From Tritrichomonas musculus (taxonomy: Eukaryota > Parabasalia > Tritrichomonadida > Tritrichomonadidae): a stretch of 64,000 nucleotides of DNA. Both the position numbers and the translations under genes were made by a program. The notes under the pieces are model-generated. The model ran no database searches and was not told the DNA's origin. It saw only the letters and a list, made by a program, of their open reading frames with translations. Below, piece after piece: positions 1 to 9,001 of the stretch. Location: assembly GCA_039105265.1 (NCBI GenBank), contig JAPFFF010000036.1, positions 558,001 through 622,000 on the forward strand. Direction: 5' to 3'. Numbering within the stretch: the first letter of the stretch is position 1; every line of letters begins with the position of its first letter.

Positions 1-1
1 C

Positions 2-88
2 ACTCGTGATACTTATTTCAAACTATCATTAGAAGGTCTTGAATATCATGATGATTCAACGCCAGAAGGTTCACAAGCAAATGAATAA
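2..88 (+). CDS. 3' end of an unidentified Maverick gene
   Basis: A reading frame open from the window edge gives 28 residues ending in SQANE before TAA at 86-88. The codon use and acidic, polar tail resemble the neighbouring Maverick genes, and the next gene starts 60 bases downstream on the same strand. Too little is present to name it. Because capsid and protease genes are otherwise unaccounted for, it could be the tail of a structural gene; that is inference only. Confidence 0.5.
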   Translation, partial: TRDTYFKLSLEGLEYHDDSTPEGSQANE

Positions 89-130
89 AAATAATGAATT
101 AATTTCATGATTAATTTTTTAAATTGATTT

Positions 131-147
131 TTTATTTTTGTTTCATA
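131..147 (+). promoter_or_regulatory. TTTATTTTTG box plus TCATA initiator-like site
   Basis: TTTATTTTTG lies at 131-140, eight bases before the start codon at 149. TCATA at 143-147 fits the trichomonad initiator pattern TCA-pyrimidine-T/A. The same T-rich box recurs upstream of other genes in this element (for example 794-803, 14742-14751 and 15038-15047 on +, and 9647-9656 on -), so it looks like an element-specific promoter signal. Confidence 0.5.
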
Positions 148-148
148 A

Positions 149-724
149 ATGACCGAACAAGCAGCTGAGTTTGTACAATTAAAAGGCTTTGATGATTATG
201 AAATATTGTCTGTCTATCCATTTACAATCAGACGAAAAGACAATCATCTTGAAGTTAAAGAACATAACAGTGTAGACGGATATCCAAGAGTTCATTTGAA
301 CTCAAAAACATATTTCAAGCATAGAATAATTGCACTTCAATTTATTCCAAATGATGACCCAGAGCACAAGGACCAAGTTGACCATAAAAATAGAATAAGA
401 AATGATTATGATATTGATAACCTTTTTTGGTGCACTCAAAGCACAAATCAAATGAATAAAGGCTCAAATAATGGCATCAAATATGAATATGTTGATGAGA
501 TATCTGATGAAGCAACAGTTATAAATGAATACAACGGGTATGAATTCGAAAATTATTTCTATCATGAAAACAAGTTTTATTATTACAATGGATTGAGTTA
601 TCGAATATTACATATTAATGAAGATAAGAGAACTCGAGCACTTTATGTTAATCTAATGAATACAGAAGGAAAACGAGTTCGAATTTATATAAACAAATTC
701 AAGAAATTGTATGAAGTTGAATAA
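149..724 (+). CDS. HNH endonuclease, NUMOD4-like (homing type)
   Basis: 191 residues. The N-terminus (about residues 8-50, LKGFDDYEILSVYPFTIRR) resembles the NUMOD4 module found in phage and homing endonucleases. It is followed by an HNH-3-type core around residues 70-105: QVDHKNRIRNDYDIDNLFWCT has the His, Asn and paired Asp/Asn layout of the catalytic beta-beta-alpha-metal fold. The remaining C-terminal 85 residues are rich in Tyr and may bind DNA. Such proteins cut DNA at or near their own insertion site. A clear paralogue sits on the opposite strand at 9002-9640, so the element carries two free copies. The start is supported by a TCATA initiator-like site directly upstream. The stop codon lies in TAAA, the trichomonad polyadenylation-type signal. 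Function inferred from motifs. Confidence 0.8.
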   Translation: MTEQAAEFVQLKGFDDYEILSVYPFTIRRKDNHLEVKEHNSVDGYPRVHLNSKTYFKHRIIALQFIPNDDPEHKDQVDHKNRIRNDYDIDNLFWCTQSTNQMNKGSNNGIKYEYVDEISDEATVINEYNGYEFENYFYHENKFYYYNGLSYRILHINEDKRTRALYVNLMNTEGKRVRIYINKFKKLYEVE

Positions 725-793
725 AAGAATTGATTTCATTAAATAATCATTTTGCTTTGCAAAAGGGAACAGAGTTCCTTCATAAATTAATGC

Positions 794-803
794 TTTATTT
801 TTG
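794..803 (+). promoter_or_regulatory. TTTATTTTTG box before integrase
   Basis: Exact copy of the ten-base box seen at 131-140, again exactly eight bases before the start codon (812). The identical spacing in two genes supports a real signal. The preceding 765-780 stretch has a small GGAAC/GTTCC hairpin. Confidence 0.45.
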
Positions 804-811
804 CGATTCAA

Positions 812-1891
812 ATGAATGAATCAATCAACTATCCTTTCAAATCTAAATACAAATACATCAAAGACACGGGCATTAAAACTGAGCCATATATACCAGATTA
901 CCAATTGAAAACAGTAAAGAAACTATCAAAACCTGACTTCTCATTTGAGCCGTACGCATACGAGATGGATATAATGTTTGCGTTAAACAAAGCTTATCTT
1001 GTTCTTATCAATGTAAACACCAAATACTTAATTGTTGAACCAATTGATTACAAATCTGTGTTTTATGTAATCAAAGTAATTGATAAACTAGTCAATAAAA
1101 GGAATATCAGAATTGAAACAATTAAATGTGATGGTGAAAAGGCTTTCATATCAAATGCATTCAAAAGTTATTGCAACGGTGAAGAGCAAAGATATCAATT
1201 AGACAAACATACAATTAAATTCAAAGCACCAAACAAAATAAAGTTAATCATTGATGATTCACCTTTCACAAATGCACATAAATGTGTTGATGCCGTAATC
1301 AGAACATTACGAAATGCTTTCGGTGAATCACAACAACGAATGACAAACAATGTATTGATACAACAAACGGTTGAATGGTACAATAACACGCCTCATGCAT
1401 CTCTTCGTTTATTGAATCCTTTATACACATCATCTGACGAAGAAACCGATGAATACCTTGACAAACGACAATCAAAATACATTTATCTAACACCTCAACA
1501 GATGCAAGATGACCGCGACTTTGAATGGAAATACATAAGAGCCAAATCAATGCAATTGAAAGAGATTCAACAAAAACAACGATTTAAAGGTCTTCTGTCA
1601 TACAAGCCCAAAAATATAATATTCATTCACACCGATTACGGAAAAACAGAAAAGAAACATGAAAAGCGAAGAAGAGTATTCAATGAACTTGCTGAATTCA
1701 TTTGTTATAAATCAGGAAACGTTAAATGTAAACTATTAAATCCTTTACGTCAAACTAACAAAACACAGAAGAATAAAACAATAATAACTGTACCAATCAT
1801 GTACACAAAATATGTTTGTTCGTCAATAGATGCTTTGAATGATGATTATAAAATATTCTTTTTGACTTATAAAACGCAAAATGAAAGCTAA
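812..1891 (+). CDS. Maverick integrase (retroviral-type, DDE fold)
   Basis: 359 residues. It inserts the element into host DNA. The RNase H-like core runs from about residue 48 to 200. Acidic residues in the expected places are D53 (YEMDIMF), D107 (KCDGEKAF) and D160 (VDAVIRTLR), followed by WYNNTPHASL, a pattern shared with retroviral and Maverick integrases. The C-terminal third (about 255-350) is basic and beta-rich, as in the SH3-like or chromodomain-like tails of these enzymes. It overlaps the next gene by 11 bases (1881-1891), suggesting compact virus-like gene packing. The start is favoured by the T-rich box eight bases upstream; the second Met is far inside. Identification is by motif and by context with polymerase B and ATPase. 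Confidence 0.9.
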   Translation: MNESINYPFKSKYKYIKDTGIKTEPYIPDYQLKTVKKLSKPDFSFEPYAYEMDIMFALNKAYLVLINVNTKYLIVEPIDYKSVFYVIKVIDKLVNKRNIRIETIKCDGEKAFISNAFKSYCNGEEQRYQLDKHTIKFKAPNKIKLIIDDSPFTNAHKCVDAVIRTLRNAFGESQQRMTNNVLIQQTVEWYNNTPHASLRLLNPLYTSSDEETDEYLDKRQSKYIYLTPQQMQDDRDFEWKYIRAKSMQLKEIQQKQRFKGLLSYKPKNIIFIHTDYGKTEKKHEKRRRVFNELAEFICYKSGNVKCKLLNPLRQTNKTQKNKTIITVPIMYTKYVCSSIDALNDDYKIFFLTYKTQNES

Positions 1892-2231
1892 ACAACCAAT
1901 CACAAAACGATACTATCACACACAATCAAAAGATTTTAATCTTCCTGATGATTTCGTTTATAGTCGCAACAAGAAGTATATTGTTGTTCAGTATTGCGGG
2001 GCTGTTGTCAATCAACATATTGTCGGTGATTTGATGGTTCATTCAGATATTGTTGAATTCATGCCTTTCTGCGACCATTTCATTATGCTAGCTAACAGAC
2101 GACAAACGAAATATCGTAAATATGAGTGTCTGAACAACACAAAAAAAGAGTATCATTTATGGTTCACAGACATGAAAGGAAACGTTATTGAACCTGAATC
2201 ATTTATATTCAGTTGTCTTTTGATTTATTAA
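1881..2231 (+). CDS. unknown Maverick protein, 116 aa
   Basis: A 116-residue basic N-terminus is followed by alternating hydrophobic strands (YIVVQYCGAVV, DIVEFMPFCDHFIML), consistent with a small beta-rich fold. It starts inside the last codons of the integrase gene in another frame and ends 12 bases before the next start, so the three genes form a tight same-strand cluster. I do not recognise the family. Three cysteines are scattered and do not form an obvious zinc site. Its position next to the integrase recurs in no pattern I can cite with confidence. Confidence 0.65.
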   Translation: MKAKQPITKRYYHTQSKDFNLPDDFVYSRNKKYIVVQYCGAVVNQHIVGDLMVHSDIVEFMPFCDHFIMLANRRQTKYRKYECLNNTKKEYHLWFTDMKGNVIEPESFIFSCLLIY

Positions 2232-2243
2232 TGACTATTCAAA

Positions 2244-3437
2244 ATGGATTCTAAGGTAATTTATTTAAATCCGAATCAATTGGCTGATATGAGCCGTTAT
2301 AAAATTGATGATGTTGCACCGATTACATTTGCATTGATTACCGTAGAAAAAAATAGATATTTTTTCCCTTCAATTTTCATATTTCCAAAGCAAGCTAAAA
2401 GTACAACTAAAGGTGATATGTTAACAAGTAGACCTACATGGATAATATATCTTGATGGTGATACACCTGAAAAACCTTCATACGTGTTTACAAAAAAGAT
2501 TCTTACAGGATATCAGGAACCTATATTTATATTAATAGTTGATAATACACCAAAAGCATTAACAAAATATTATAAAAATTATAACGGTGAATCTTATTTT
2601 CATAAAACTTACTTTGCTTTCACTTCTGAATCATTCATAAAGGCATTTGATAATATTATAACTGCAGCTGATATAAACTATGACCCTAATGCAGCACAAA
2701 CATATTTATCTTTTTATATTTACGATAACCCTGAAAAAATTCCGATAATTGATTGTTATGTTAATACAACTCCTGAATCTGACAACGAGGAGATTGCAAA
2801 ATCGATAACAGCAGATTTAAATCATAATACAGGTACAAAATCAATTGAAAAATCGGCTTTTAGTTTTCGAAATGATACAATAGCCGATGAATATCCTGTA
2901 TTCAAACTGAGAAAAATAACACAGGATTCAGGTTTTAATACAAAAGAATCAATATCGACTCCAAAGAGATTTGATGCAAAACTAATAAAAATGTTAGAAA
3001 AGATTTCCAATCAGCTGCAAATGCAACAATCAGAACCAATATATAAGCACTTGCCAAAAGATAACAAAGTTCACTTTTCAGCATCAGCAAAACGAACTAT
3101 TCCTAATAGCTCGGAAACATATCAAAAAATAGTTCAACAAAATAATTCTTTACCGAATTATGAACCTATGGAAATTGAAGAAGATTGGCACGAAGAAAAC
3201 CAAAATCAATCACAAGGCTTTGATTTTGAAACACCAAATCCTAATAAGACATCAAATTATTATGAACGACAACAAAACATAAATAATAATAATAATACTT
3301 TTGAAGACTTGTCAAGTGAAGAAGAATATAATCAGCAACCACAATCAACAAAACGTTATAGTTTTAGAATCGTTTCAGACCCAAATGACAAAAATAATAA
3401 TAATAATAACAATAATGGAGGTTTTGATTTAAATTAA
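2244..3437 (+). CDS. unknown Maverick protein with Asn-rich tail
   Basis: 397 residues. The first 170 residues are globular and beta-rich, with hydrophobic strands (IIYLDGD, IFILIVDN, YLSFYIYD). From about residue 185 onward the chain is polar and low in complexity, and it ends in two asparagine runs (about residues 345-352 and 383-392) and GGFDLN. An ordered head with a disordered tail would suit a scaffold, minor virion component or DNA-binding accessory protein, but there is no diagnostic motif. It is the last gene of the rightward cluster and meets the next gene tail to tail, with stop codons touching at 3437/3438. The Asn codons are almost all AAT in short runs, so slippage could vary the tail length. 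Confidence 0.65.
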   Translation: MDSKVIYLNPNQLADMSRYKIDDVAPITFALITVEKNRYFFPSIFIFPKQAKSTTKGDMLTSRPTWIIYLDGDTPEKPSYVFTKKILTGYQEPIFILIVDNTPKALTKYYKNYNGESYFHKTYFAFTSESFIKAFDNIITAADINYDPNAAQTYLSFYIYDNPEKIPIIDCYVNTTPESDNEEIAKSITADLNHNTGTKSIEKSAFSFRNDTIADEYPVFKLRKITQDSGFNTKESISTPKRFDAKLIKMLEKISNQLQMQQSEPIYKHLPKDNKVHFSASAKRTIPNSSETYQKIVQQNNSLPNYEPMEIEEDWHEENQNQSQGFDFETPNPNKTSNYYERQQNINNNNNTFEDLSSEEEYNQQPQSTKRYSFRIVSDPNDKNNNNNNNNGGFDLN

Positions 3438-5735
3438 TTATTCATTATTCATTCTTTGATGTAATGGTTTAAGATTAACAGCAAAATTATCATATTTATT
3501 TTTGTTCTGCAATTTACTTTCTTTGAGTTGTGCTTTGAATGCTGTGTATCCACAATTTGGATATATATCTCTTTCTATTGCTGCAGTGATTCGTTTAATG
3601 AAATTATCTTTAACGTTCTTAATATCTTCTGGCGTTGCTTCTTTAATTCCTTCTGCATTTCGTTTCAACCTGTTATATCCTTCTTGCTTACTTACATCAA
3701 CATTGAAACCAACACCAAAGACAACATAATCAATGTAATGCATTAATTCAGTAAATTGTTTACCCCATTGACTTGGTTCAGCCTTTAATTCTCCTGATGT
3801 GATATCAATAGCTTTATCAATAATCTTCTCAACATATGATTGAACATTCTTTCCTAATACTGAAACATATTCTTTATTGTTCTGTTGTTTCCAATATGTC
3901 CATTGTTCATATGTTAATATCTTTCCATTGAACTTATTGTCTTGAATGATTTCTTTGAAAGGAGCATCAAAGAGATAAGCAAATAACATATTTGATACAG
4001 CAAGGTAATTGATGAGTTTCTTCAAAGGAGATAATACAAAGAATTGTTCGTCATTCCAATACACTTTCCAGACTTTAGAAAAGATTGATGACCAATAAGA
4101 ACTTGGTGTAATACGTTTGCTGACTCTTGCTTTTCCCAGACCCATAGGACCGTAATAATTTTCTAGCTCTTGCATGTCTTTTCCCTTTGTTAATTTGTAT
4201 TGACCAGCATCCCAATCAATTTTCTTGATATCTTTATCAAATAATGATTGAATCCATTTATTGAACGGCATTTCTTTTCTTTCTTGTTTTGTTTTAATAA
4301 CAGATTTCCAAACTTTCTTGTAAGGAGAAGCAAATACAAGCTTGTATCCGTTAATGATTGAAGGATTACCGTTCCTATCAATTAAAACAACATCATCAAC
4401 TTTATCACCGTTCAAGTCTGTTATTGAGTTTCCTAACGGGTCTTTGGCATTTTCTGGTAATAAACGATATCTTGGTTTACCGTCTTTATCAACTGAATTC
4501 TTACAGTATTCAATAGCTGTATCACGACAAGCTGCATTCGGAATGTATTTGATTCTGAAGTTTCCGTTAATAATCATATCAATAAATTTATCTCTGTAAT
4601 AGGATATATTACCACCAACCCGAGGTATTTCAAGCTTGTCAAATGAATCCTTTAATGTTGAGTTAACAAGAGGCATATCTTTTTTATCACGACGTCCGCG
4701 AGTATTCTTTGAGGGTTGCTTTGCATTTCTTATTAATTCATCAAGTATTTCATCATCTGCTTTGTTATCTTCTACATATCCTTTGTATTTCCTTGCAAAA
4801 GGTGATTTAATTTCTTGTGCTTCTTCTTCATTATCTTCATATCTGTATGGTTGTTTTGCAGGTGTTCTTGCATATCTGTATGCTTCGGTTGCTGCTTCAT
4901 TATCATCTTGCCAATCATCTAATTCATCATCATATAATGATTGAAGAGGTCCGTTATTATTGTTGTTGTCGTCTGCCATTTTATTAGTTGAAAAATTATT
5001 TTTATTGTGTTCCTTTGATGGTTCAATAAAAGAATCAGATAAATCATCGTTTTTCAATATTAATGACTCAGAATCTGATTCGCTTAATGTTATATTAAGT
5101 AATGAATCTTCACTGTCTTTAGGCAATTGTATTGTCGAGTCATTTTCATCAGAATCACTCGGAGTTATGCGTTTTCTTCTTGGTGTTCTTCGTTTATTAG
5201 TATCAAGTGTTGGTTCATGTATGCTTGTTCTCTTTCTTCTTCCTTTGTTGGTTTGTGGTGTTTGACTCTTTCTCGGTGGTTTGATGGGTGATGAACGAAA
5301 ACCATCAGAGCTATAATTCAAATCATCGTTGACAACAATATTGAAGTAATTGATAATTGTATCAAGACTTTTTTTATCTGTTGTGTACTCTTTTAAACTA
5401 AGGAATCGATTGCCTTTACTTTTAATACCTGCATTGATTTTGTTCATCAATGAAACAAATCGACGAAACTTAACTTTCATTTCGCGAATCTTTCCGACAC
5501 TTCTTCCTGTATACTCATTGTTTTGTATTTGATACAGCAAATTAATTAAATCATTGGGGTGTTCTAGTTTGTATGTACTGAGAAACGTGTTCTTAAAATA
5601 ATCTATCGGGTCATCTAGTTCATCATCATCATCATCAGGTTTAGATACCTCACTGTCAAATATAGTATCATCATCAATATTGCTCAAATCTAAATCAAAG
5701 CTATCAGATGAATTATTTTTGTCTTGTTTTGACAT
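3438..5735 (-). CDS. large acidic Maverick protein, candidate structural protein
   Basis: 765 residues. Residues 1-60 and 190-350 are acidic and disordered, with Ser/Asp/Glu runs. Between them, residues 60-140 look helical and residues 145-200 are basic (GRRKRTS, TPRRKRITP), possibly nuclear localisation or DNA-binding signals. The C-terminal half (about 370-765) is well ordered. It contains a calcium-loop-like stretch ITDLNGDKVDDVVLIDRNG (around residue 440) leading into IINGYKLVF, then aromatic-rich helices. The D-L-N-G-D loop followed by NGY recalls proteins I associate with other large eukaryotic DNA viruses, but I cannot name a family. It faces the fibre-like gene head to head across 22 bases, so the two probably share a divergent promoter. 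A virion or genome-packaging role is inference. Confidence 0.65.
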   Translation of the reverse strand: MSKQDKNNSSDSFDLDLSNIDDDTIFDSEVSKPDDDDDELDDPIDYFKNTFLSTYKLEHPNDLINLLYQIQNNEYTGRSVGKIREMKVKFRRFVSLMNKINAGIKSKGNRFLSLKEYTTDKKSLDTIINYFNIVVNDDLNYSSDGFRSSPIKPPRKSQTPQTNKGRRKRTSIHEPTLDTNKRRTPRRKRITPSDSDENDSTIQLPKDSEDSLLNITLSESDSESLILKNDDLSDSFIEPSKEHNKNNFSTNKMADDNNNNNGPLQSLYDDELDDWQDDNEAATEAYRYARTPAKQPYRYEDNEEEAQEIKSPFARKYKGYVEDNKADDEILDELIRNAKQPSKNTRGRRDKKDMPLVNSTLKDSFDKLEIPRVGGNISYYRDKFIDMIINGNFRIKYIPNAACRDTAIEYCKNSVDKDGKPRYRLLPENAKDPLGNSITDLNGDKVDDVVLIDRNGNPSIINGYKLVFASPYKKVWKSVIKTKQERKEMPFNKWIQSLFDKDIKKIDWDAGQYKLTKGKDMQELENYYGPMGLGKARVSKRITPSSYWSSIFSKVWKVYWNDEQFFVLSPLKKLINYLAVSNMLFAYLFDAPFKEIIQDNKFNGKILTYEQWTYWKQQNNKEYVSVLGKNVQSYVEKIIDKAIDITSGELKAEPSQWGKQFTELMHYIDYVVFGVGFNVDVSKQEGYNRLKRNAEGIKEATPEDIKNVKDNFIKRITAAIERDIYPNCGYTAFKAQLKESKLQNKNKYDNFAVNLKPLHQRMNNE

Positions 5736-5757
5736 TGTTTAGTTTCTAATAAATTGA
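5736..5757. promoter_or_regulatory. 22-bp divergent start region
   Basis: Only 22 bases separate the start codons of the leftward 765-residue gene and the rightward 1,080-residue gene. The stretch is A/T only apart from single G/C bases. No TCA-pyrimidine-T/A initiator is apparent on either strand. Any promoter must therefore overlap one or both coding starts. Confidence 0.35.
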
Positions 5758-8700
5758 ATGTTTACGATTGAGCAGAGCGGACACATAACAAAAACAAATA
5801 CCATTGACGGATTGATTAACGAATACATTAAAAGATATGTCGATAATTATGTTATCAAAGGTGATACATCGAACGGAAACGTAGGGATTTCAAACGGAAA
5901 TGGAATCACTAAGGAACAATTGAATGAAGCTGTTAACGGATTGCGTGATTATGTTATCAACAATTATGCTTTATCAACTGATATACCTGATGACTTGATT
6001 AATGAAGAATCATTGACGACAAAAATAAATGAAGCATTAAAAGGATATGCATTGAAGACAGATATACCAGAACCAGTTGACTTGACACCGTATTATACTA
6101 GTGCACAAGCTGATGAGAAATTTGTTGATGAGGATGAATTGGCTTATGAATTAGATAAGTATGTTTTATCAGACGACGTTGAAAATAAATTAGCTGAATT
6201 GAAAAATGACCTCGGAAACTGTTTAACGAAAGATAATTTATACAGTGATTCTAGTAAAATTGATGGATTTAATAACTTGAGATTTGAAACAGGCACTGTC
6301 AGTCATAATCTTACAAAAGACTCTGAATTTCTTACTAAAGCTCGTGATTTAGGCATATATATCTATTTCGAAAAAACGAGTGATTATACTGACGGATATT
6401 ATGTGTTTTCGCGTGAAACTGATGCTTGTGTTGAATATAAATTATCTGGTACTGCAAAAAATGTAAACTACAAAGGAATTTGTATCTATTACGCAACCAG
6501 TTCAGACAATTATGATCACTTTATAAGTAATAGCAGTAGCTGGGCACCTCCAACTGATATTATAGAGTTTTATATAATGGATAACTCATCAATCCCGACC
6601 ATAGATTATACAAATAAAAAATATGTCAGCAAAGATGACCTAAGCACTCAATTAAATGTATATGCATTGAAGACGGATATACCAGAAGTACTCAAAAATA
6701 ATGAACTACAATTGAACCCAAAGGAACAATTATCAGAAGAAGTTTTCCAGAAATTGATGGCTGATGATGTTAAACCATTATCAGCTAAAGCATCAATGTG
6801 TTTAACAAGTATGGCAGCTAATGAAGGTTTTCAATCGGCTTTGGATGTTTGTGCCGAACGATATGTTCCAAAAGATGATTTGAAGAATTACATCACGAGA
6901 GATAATTTGAATGTATCAACTGAATACACAATTGAAATCAAGACATATATGTTTCCTAATATAGGTCCAGTACCAGAAGAATATGAAGAAAATGGAATGG
7001 ATACATCTCACGTTTTACCGTTCAAAGAAGGAACACATTTGGTTGGTTATAAAGTAGACAATAGTAGTAATATATTCCATTTTGATATCAGATTCAAGAC
7101 AAATGAATTATATGCTGATGATGAATATAACGTTAAACAACATGAAGCTGAAGGATTTGAAAGTGAAGGTGAGTATTTTGAATTAGTGTGGGATGAATTT
7201 ACTTGGGCAATTTATGATAAATATCAATACCTTCCGATAACAATAACATTAGCAGAAACAGAAGATGAATTAGCTTTGAAATCGGATATCCCAGAACCTG
7301 TTGACTTGACACCGTATTATACTAGTGCCCAGGCTGATGAGAAGTTCGTCGATGAAGATGAATTGGCTTATGAATTAGATAAGTATGAAACGAAAACAGT
7401 CGCTGAAGGCAAATATGCATTGAAAAGTGAATGTGATAATAATCTTGGTGAATATCGAAAGAAAAACGATTTGACATATTCTGCAAAATATATTCCATTA
7501 ACAGTTGAATATAAAGATGAAATCATTGATTCTGGTGATATAGAAGCTAAACAAACCGCTCATATTGAATTCTGTGAAGGTAGTAAATTGGTTGGTAAGA
7601 TGCTTTCACAAGCTAATTTACCTGAAGTAATTCAAGATATTGATATCATATTCAAAACCGATGAAATCAATAAGAGCATTGATTCCGTTGATTATCCAGG
7701 TAATTATAATTGGCACATAATGTATCTCAGTAGAGAACCAGATGTCGTGATTGCTTGGGATGATATCAATGGAATTCTTTACGGTGTACATTCTGGAATT
7801 CCCGCTATTGGTTCTGTAATCATTGACTCTGCATTTAAAGTTATTCCTGAAGATAAACTATTACTTCATAAAGATTTAAATGAATATATTCTCAAAAATA
7901 GTGAGTTGCAATTGAACCCAAAGGAACAATTACCAGAAGAAGTCATTCAGAAAATGATGGATAATGATGATAAACCATTATCAGCCAAAGCATCAATGTT
8001 TTTAACAAATATTATGGCTAATGAAGCTCTTCAGGTGTCTTTGGATTCTTGTGATGAACGATGTGTTTTAAAAGAAGGTGATTCAACTATTACAGGTACA
8101 TTGTCAATATTAGCTGAAAATGCTACAGATTCAACATTAACAAATTCATTAATATTTGGGAGAAGTTCAACTGAAAATGAAGCCGCAACATTAAGCTTTT
8201 TCGATAATTCAGGAGCTTTAGGAGTTGTTGGTAATGAAAATCTTATAAATTGGAATACAACAAATACAACTTTTTATAATAATATTGTATTATTTTATAG
8301 TAAATTAGAAATAGGAAGTAAAGAACCTAATGGATTACTTGTTTATCAAGAAAATCCAAATTTATGTGAATCGAACATAATTCTTGGTCTTAATTCAGCA
8401 AAATGTGCAAAAATACAATATTATAATCAAGGTAATTTAGCTTATTATAGAGTAATATTTGATAATTCAAACATATTTTCTTATGAATTTTCTACATCAG
8501 GAAGAAATACAATAATTGGTTCTAATTTATTTGTTAACGGTAAGATAACATCAAACGGTTCAAATACAATCACACATTACTCACCGATTGAATCATCAAT
8601 GAACTCTGTTAGTGATTTCGTCATAGGTTCTCCGGTGTATATGACAGGTAAGGTTTACAAACATGTTGATGATGAATGGATACCATCAACAGCTGATGAT

Positions 8701-9000
8701 ACAACTGATTGTATTTGTAGTGTCAAGACTTCAGGAACATGGAAAGAGTATGTCGGTATATGTGTCAGAATCGATGACAAAAATAAATGTATAACATTTG
8801 CAAGTCATGGTGATTATCTTGTGAAAGTCAATGATTCATCATGTTATTCAATCGGGGATGAAGTGTTTATAGATAATGAAGACAATAAACTGAAAGTTCT
8901 TTCAGGAGAGACAGCGATAACATCAAAAATAAAACGCATGACTGTTGGAATCATTACAAGTATCATTGATGAAAGAACATTATCTGTATTCAAAGAGTAA
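5758..9000 (+). CDS. fibre/spike-like protein with duplicated modules
   Basis: 1,080 residues of phage tail-fibre-like composition: short ALKTDIPE and KFVDEDELAYELDKY segments alternate with beta-rich blocks. Two long internal duplications are visible. A 37-residue module beginning LKTDIPEPVDLTPYY occurs at about residues 98-135 and 507-544. A roughly 58-residue module containing LQLNPKEQL and KPLSAKASM occurs at about 312-370 and 712-770. The last 120 residues (from SPVYMTGKVY) are a compact beta-rich domain with three Cys, resembling small head-decoration or peptidase-like C-terminal domains of phage fibres. Such proteins form trimers that bind host surfaces. No signal peptide is present, so it would be packaged, not secreted. 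A role on a particle surface is inference, and the family name is uncertain. Confidence 0.7.
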   Translation: MFTIEQSGHITKTNTIDGLINEYIKRYVDNYVIKGDTSNGNVGISNGNGITKEQLNEAVNGLRDYVINNYALSTDIPDDLINEESLTTKINEALKGYALKTDIPEPVDLTPYYTSAQADEKFVDEDELAYELDKYVLSDDVENKLAELKNDLGNCLTKDNLYSDSSKIDGFNNLRFETGTVSHNLTKDSEFLTKARDLGIYIYFEKTSDYTDGYYVFSRETDACVEYKLSGTAKNVNYKGICIYYATSSDNYDHFISNSSSWAPPTDIIEFYIMDNSSIPTIDYTNKKYVSKDDLSTQLNVYALKTDIPEVLKNNELQLNPKEQLSEEVFQKLMADDVKPLSAKASMCLTSMAANEGFQSALDVCAERYVPKDDLKNYITRDNLNVSTEYTIEIKTYMFPNIGPVPEEYEENGMDTSHVLPFKEGTHLVGYKVDNSSNIFHFDIRFKTNELYADDEYNVKQHEAEGFESEGEYFELVWDEFTWAIYDKYQYLPITITLAETEDELALKSDIPEPVDLTPYYTSAQADEKFVDEDELAYELDKYETKTVAEGKYALKSECDNNLGEYRKKNDLTYSAKYIPLTVEYKDEIIDSGDIEAKQTAHIEFCEGSKLVGKMLSQANLPEVIQDIDIIFKTDEINKSIDSVDYPGNYNWHIMYLSREPDVVIAWDDINGILYGVHSGIPAIGSVIIDSAFKVIPEDKLLLHKDLNEYILKNSELQLNPKEQLPEEVIQKMMDNDDKPLSAKASMFLTNIMANEALQVSLDSCDERCVLKEGDSTITGTLSILAENATDSTLTNSLIFGRSSTENEAATLSFFDNSGALGVVGNENLINWNTTNTTFYNNIVLFYSKLEIGSKEPNGLLVYQENPNLCESNIILGLNSAKCAKIQYYNQGNLAYYRVIFDNSNIFSYEFSTSGRNTIIGSNLFVNGKITSNGSNTITHYSPIESSMNSVSDFVIGSPVYMTGKVYKHVDDEWIPSTADDTTDCICSVKTSGTWKEYVGICVRIDDKNKCITFASHGDYLVKVNDSSCYSIGDEVFIDNEDNKLKVLSGETAITSKIKRMTVGIITSIIDERTLSVFKE

Positions 9001-9001
9001 A

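Noticed and set aside
4342-5532. Several plus-strand frames of 60-102 codons
   Set aside because: They lie antisense to the 765-residue gene and have no motifs or initiator signals.
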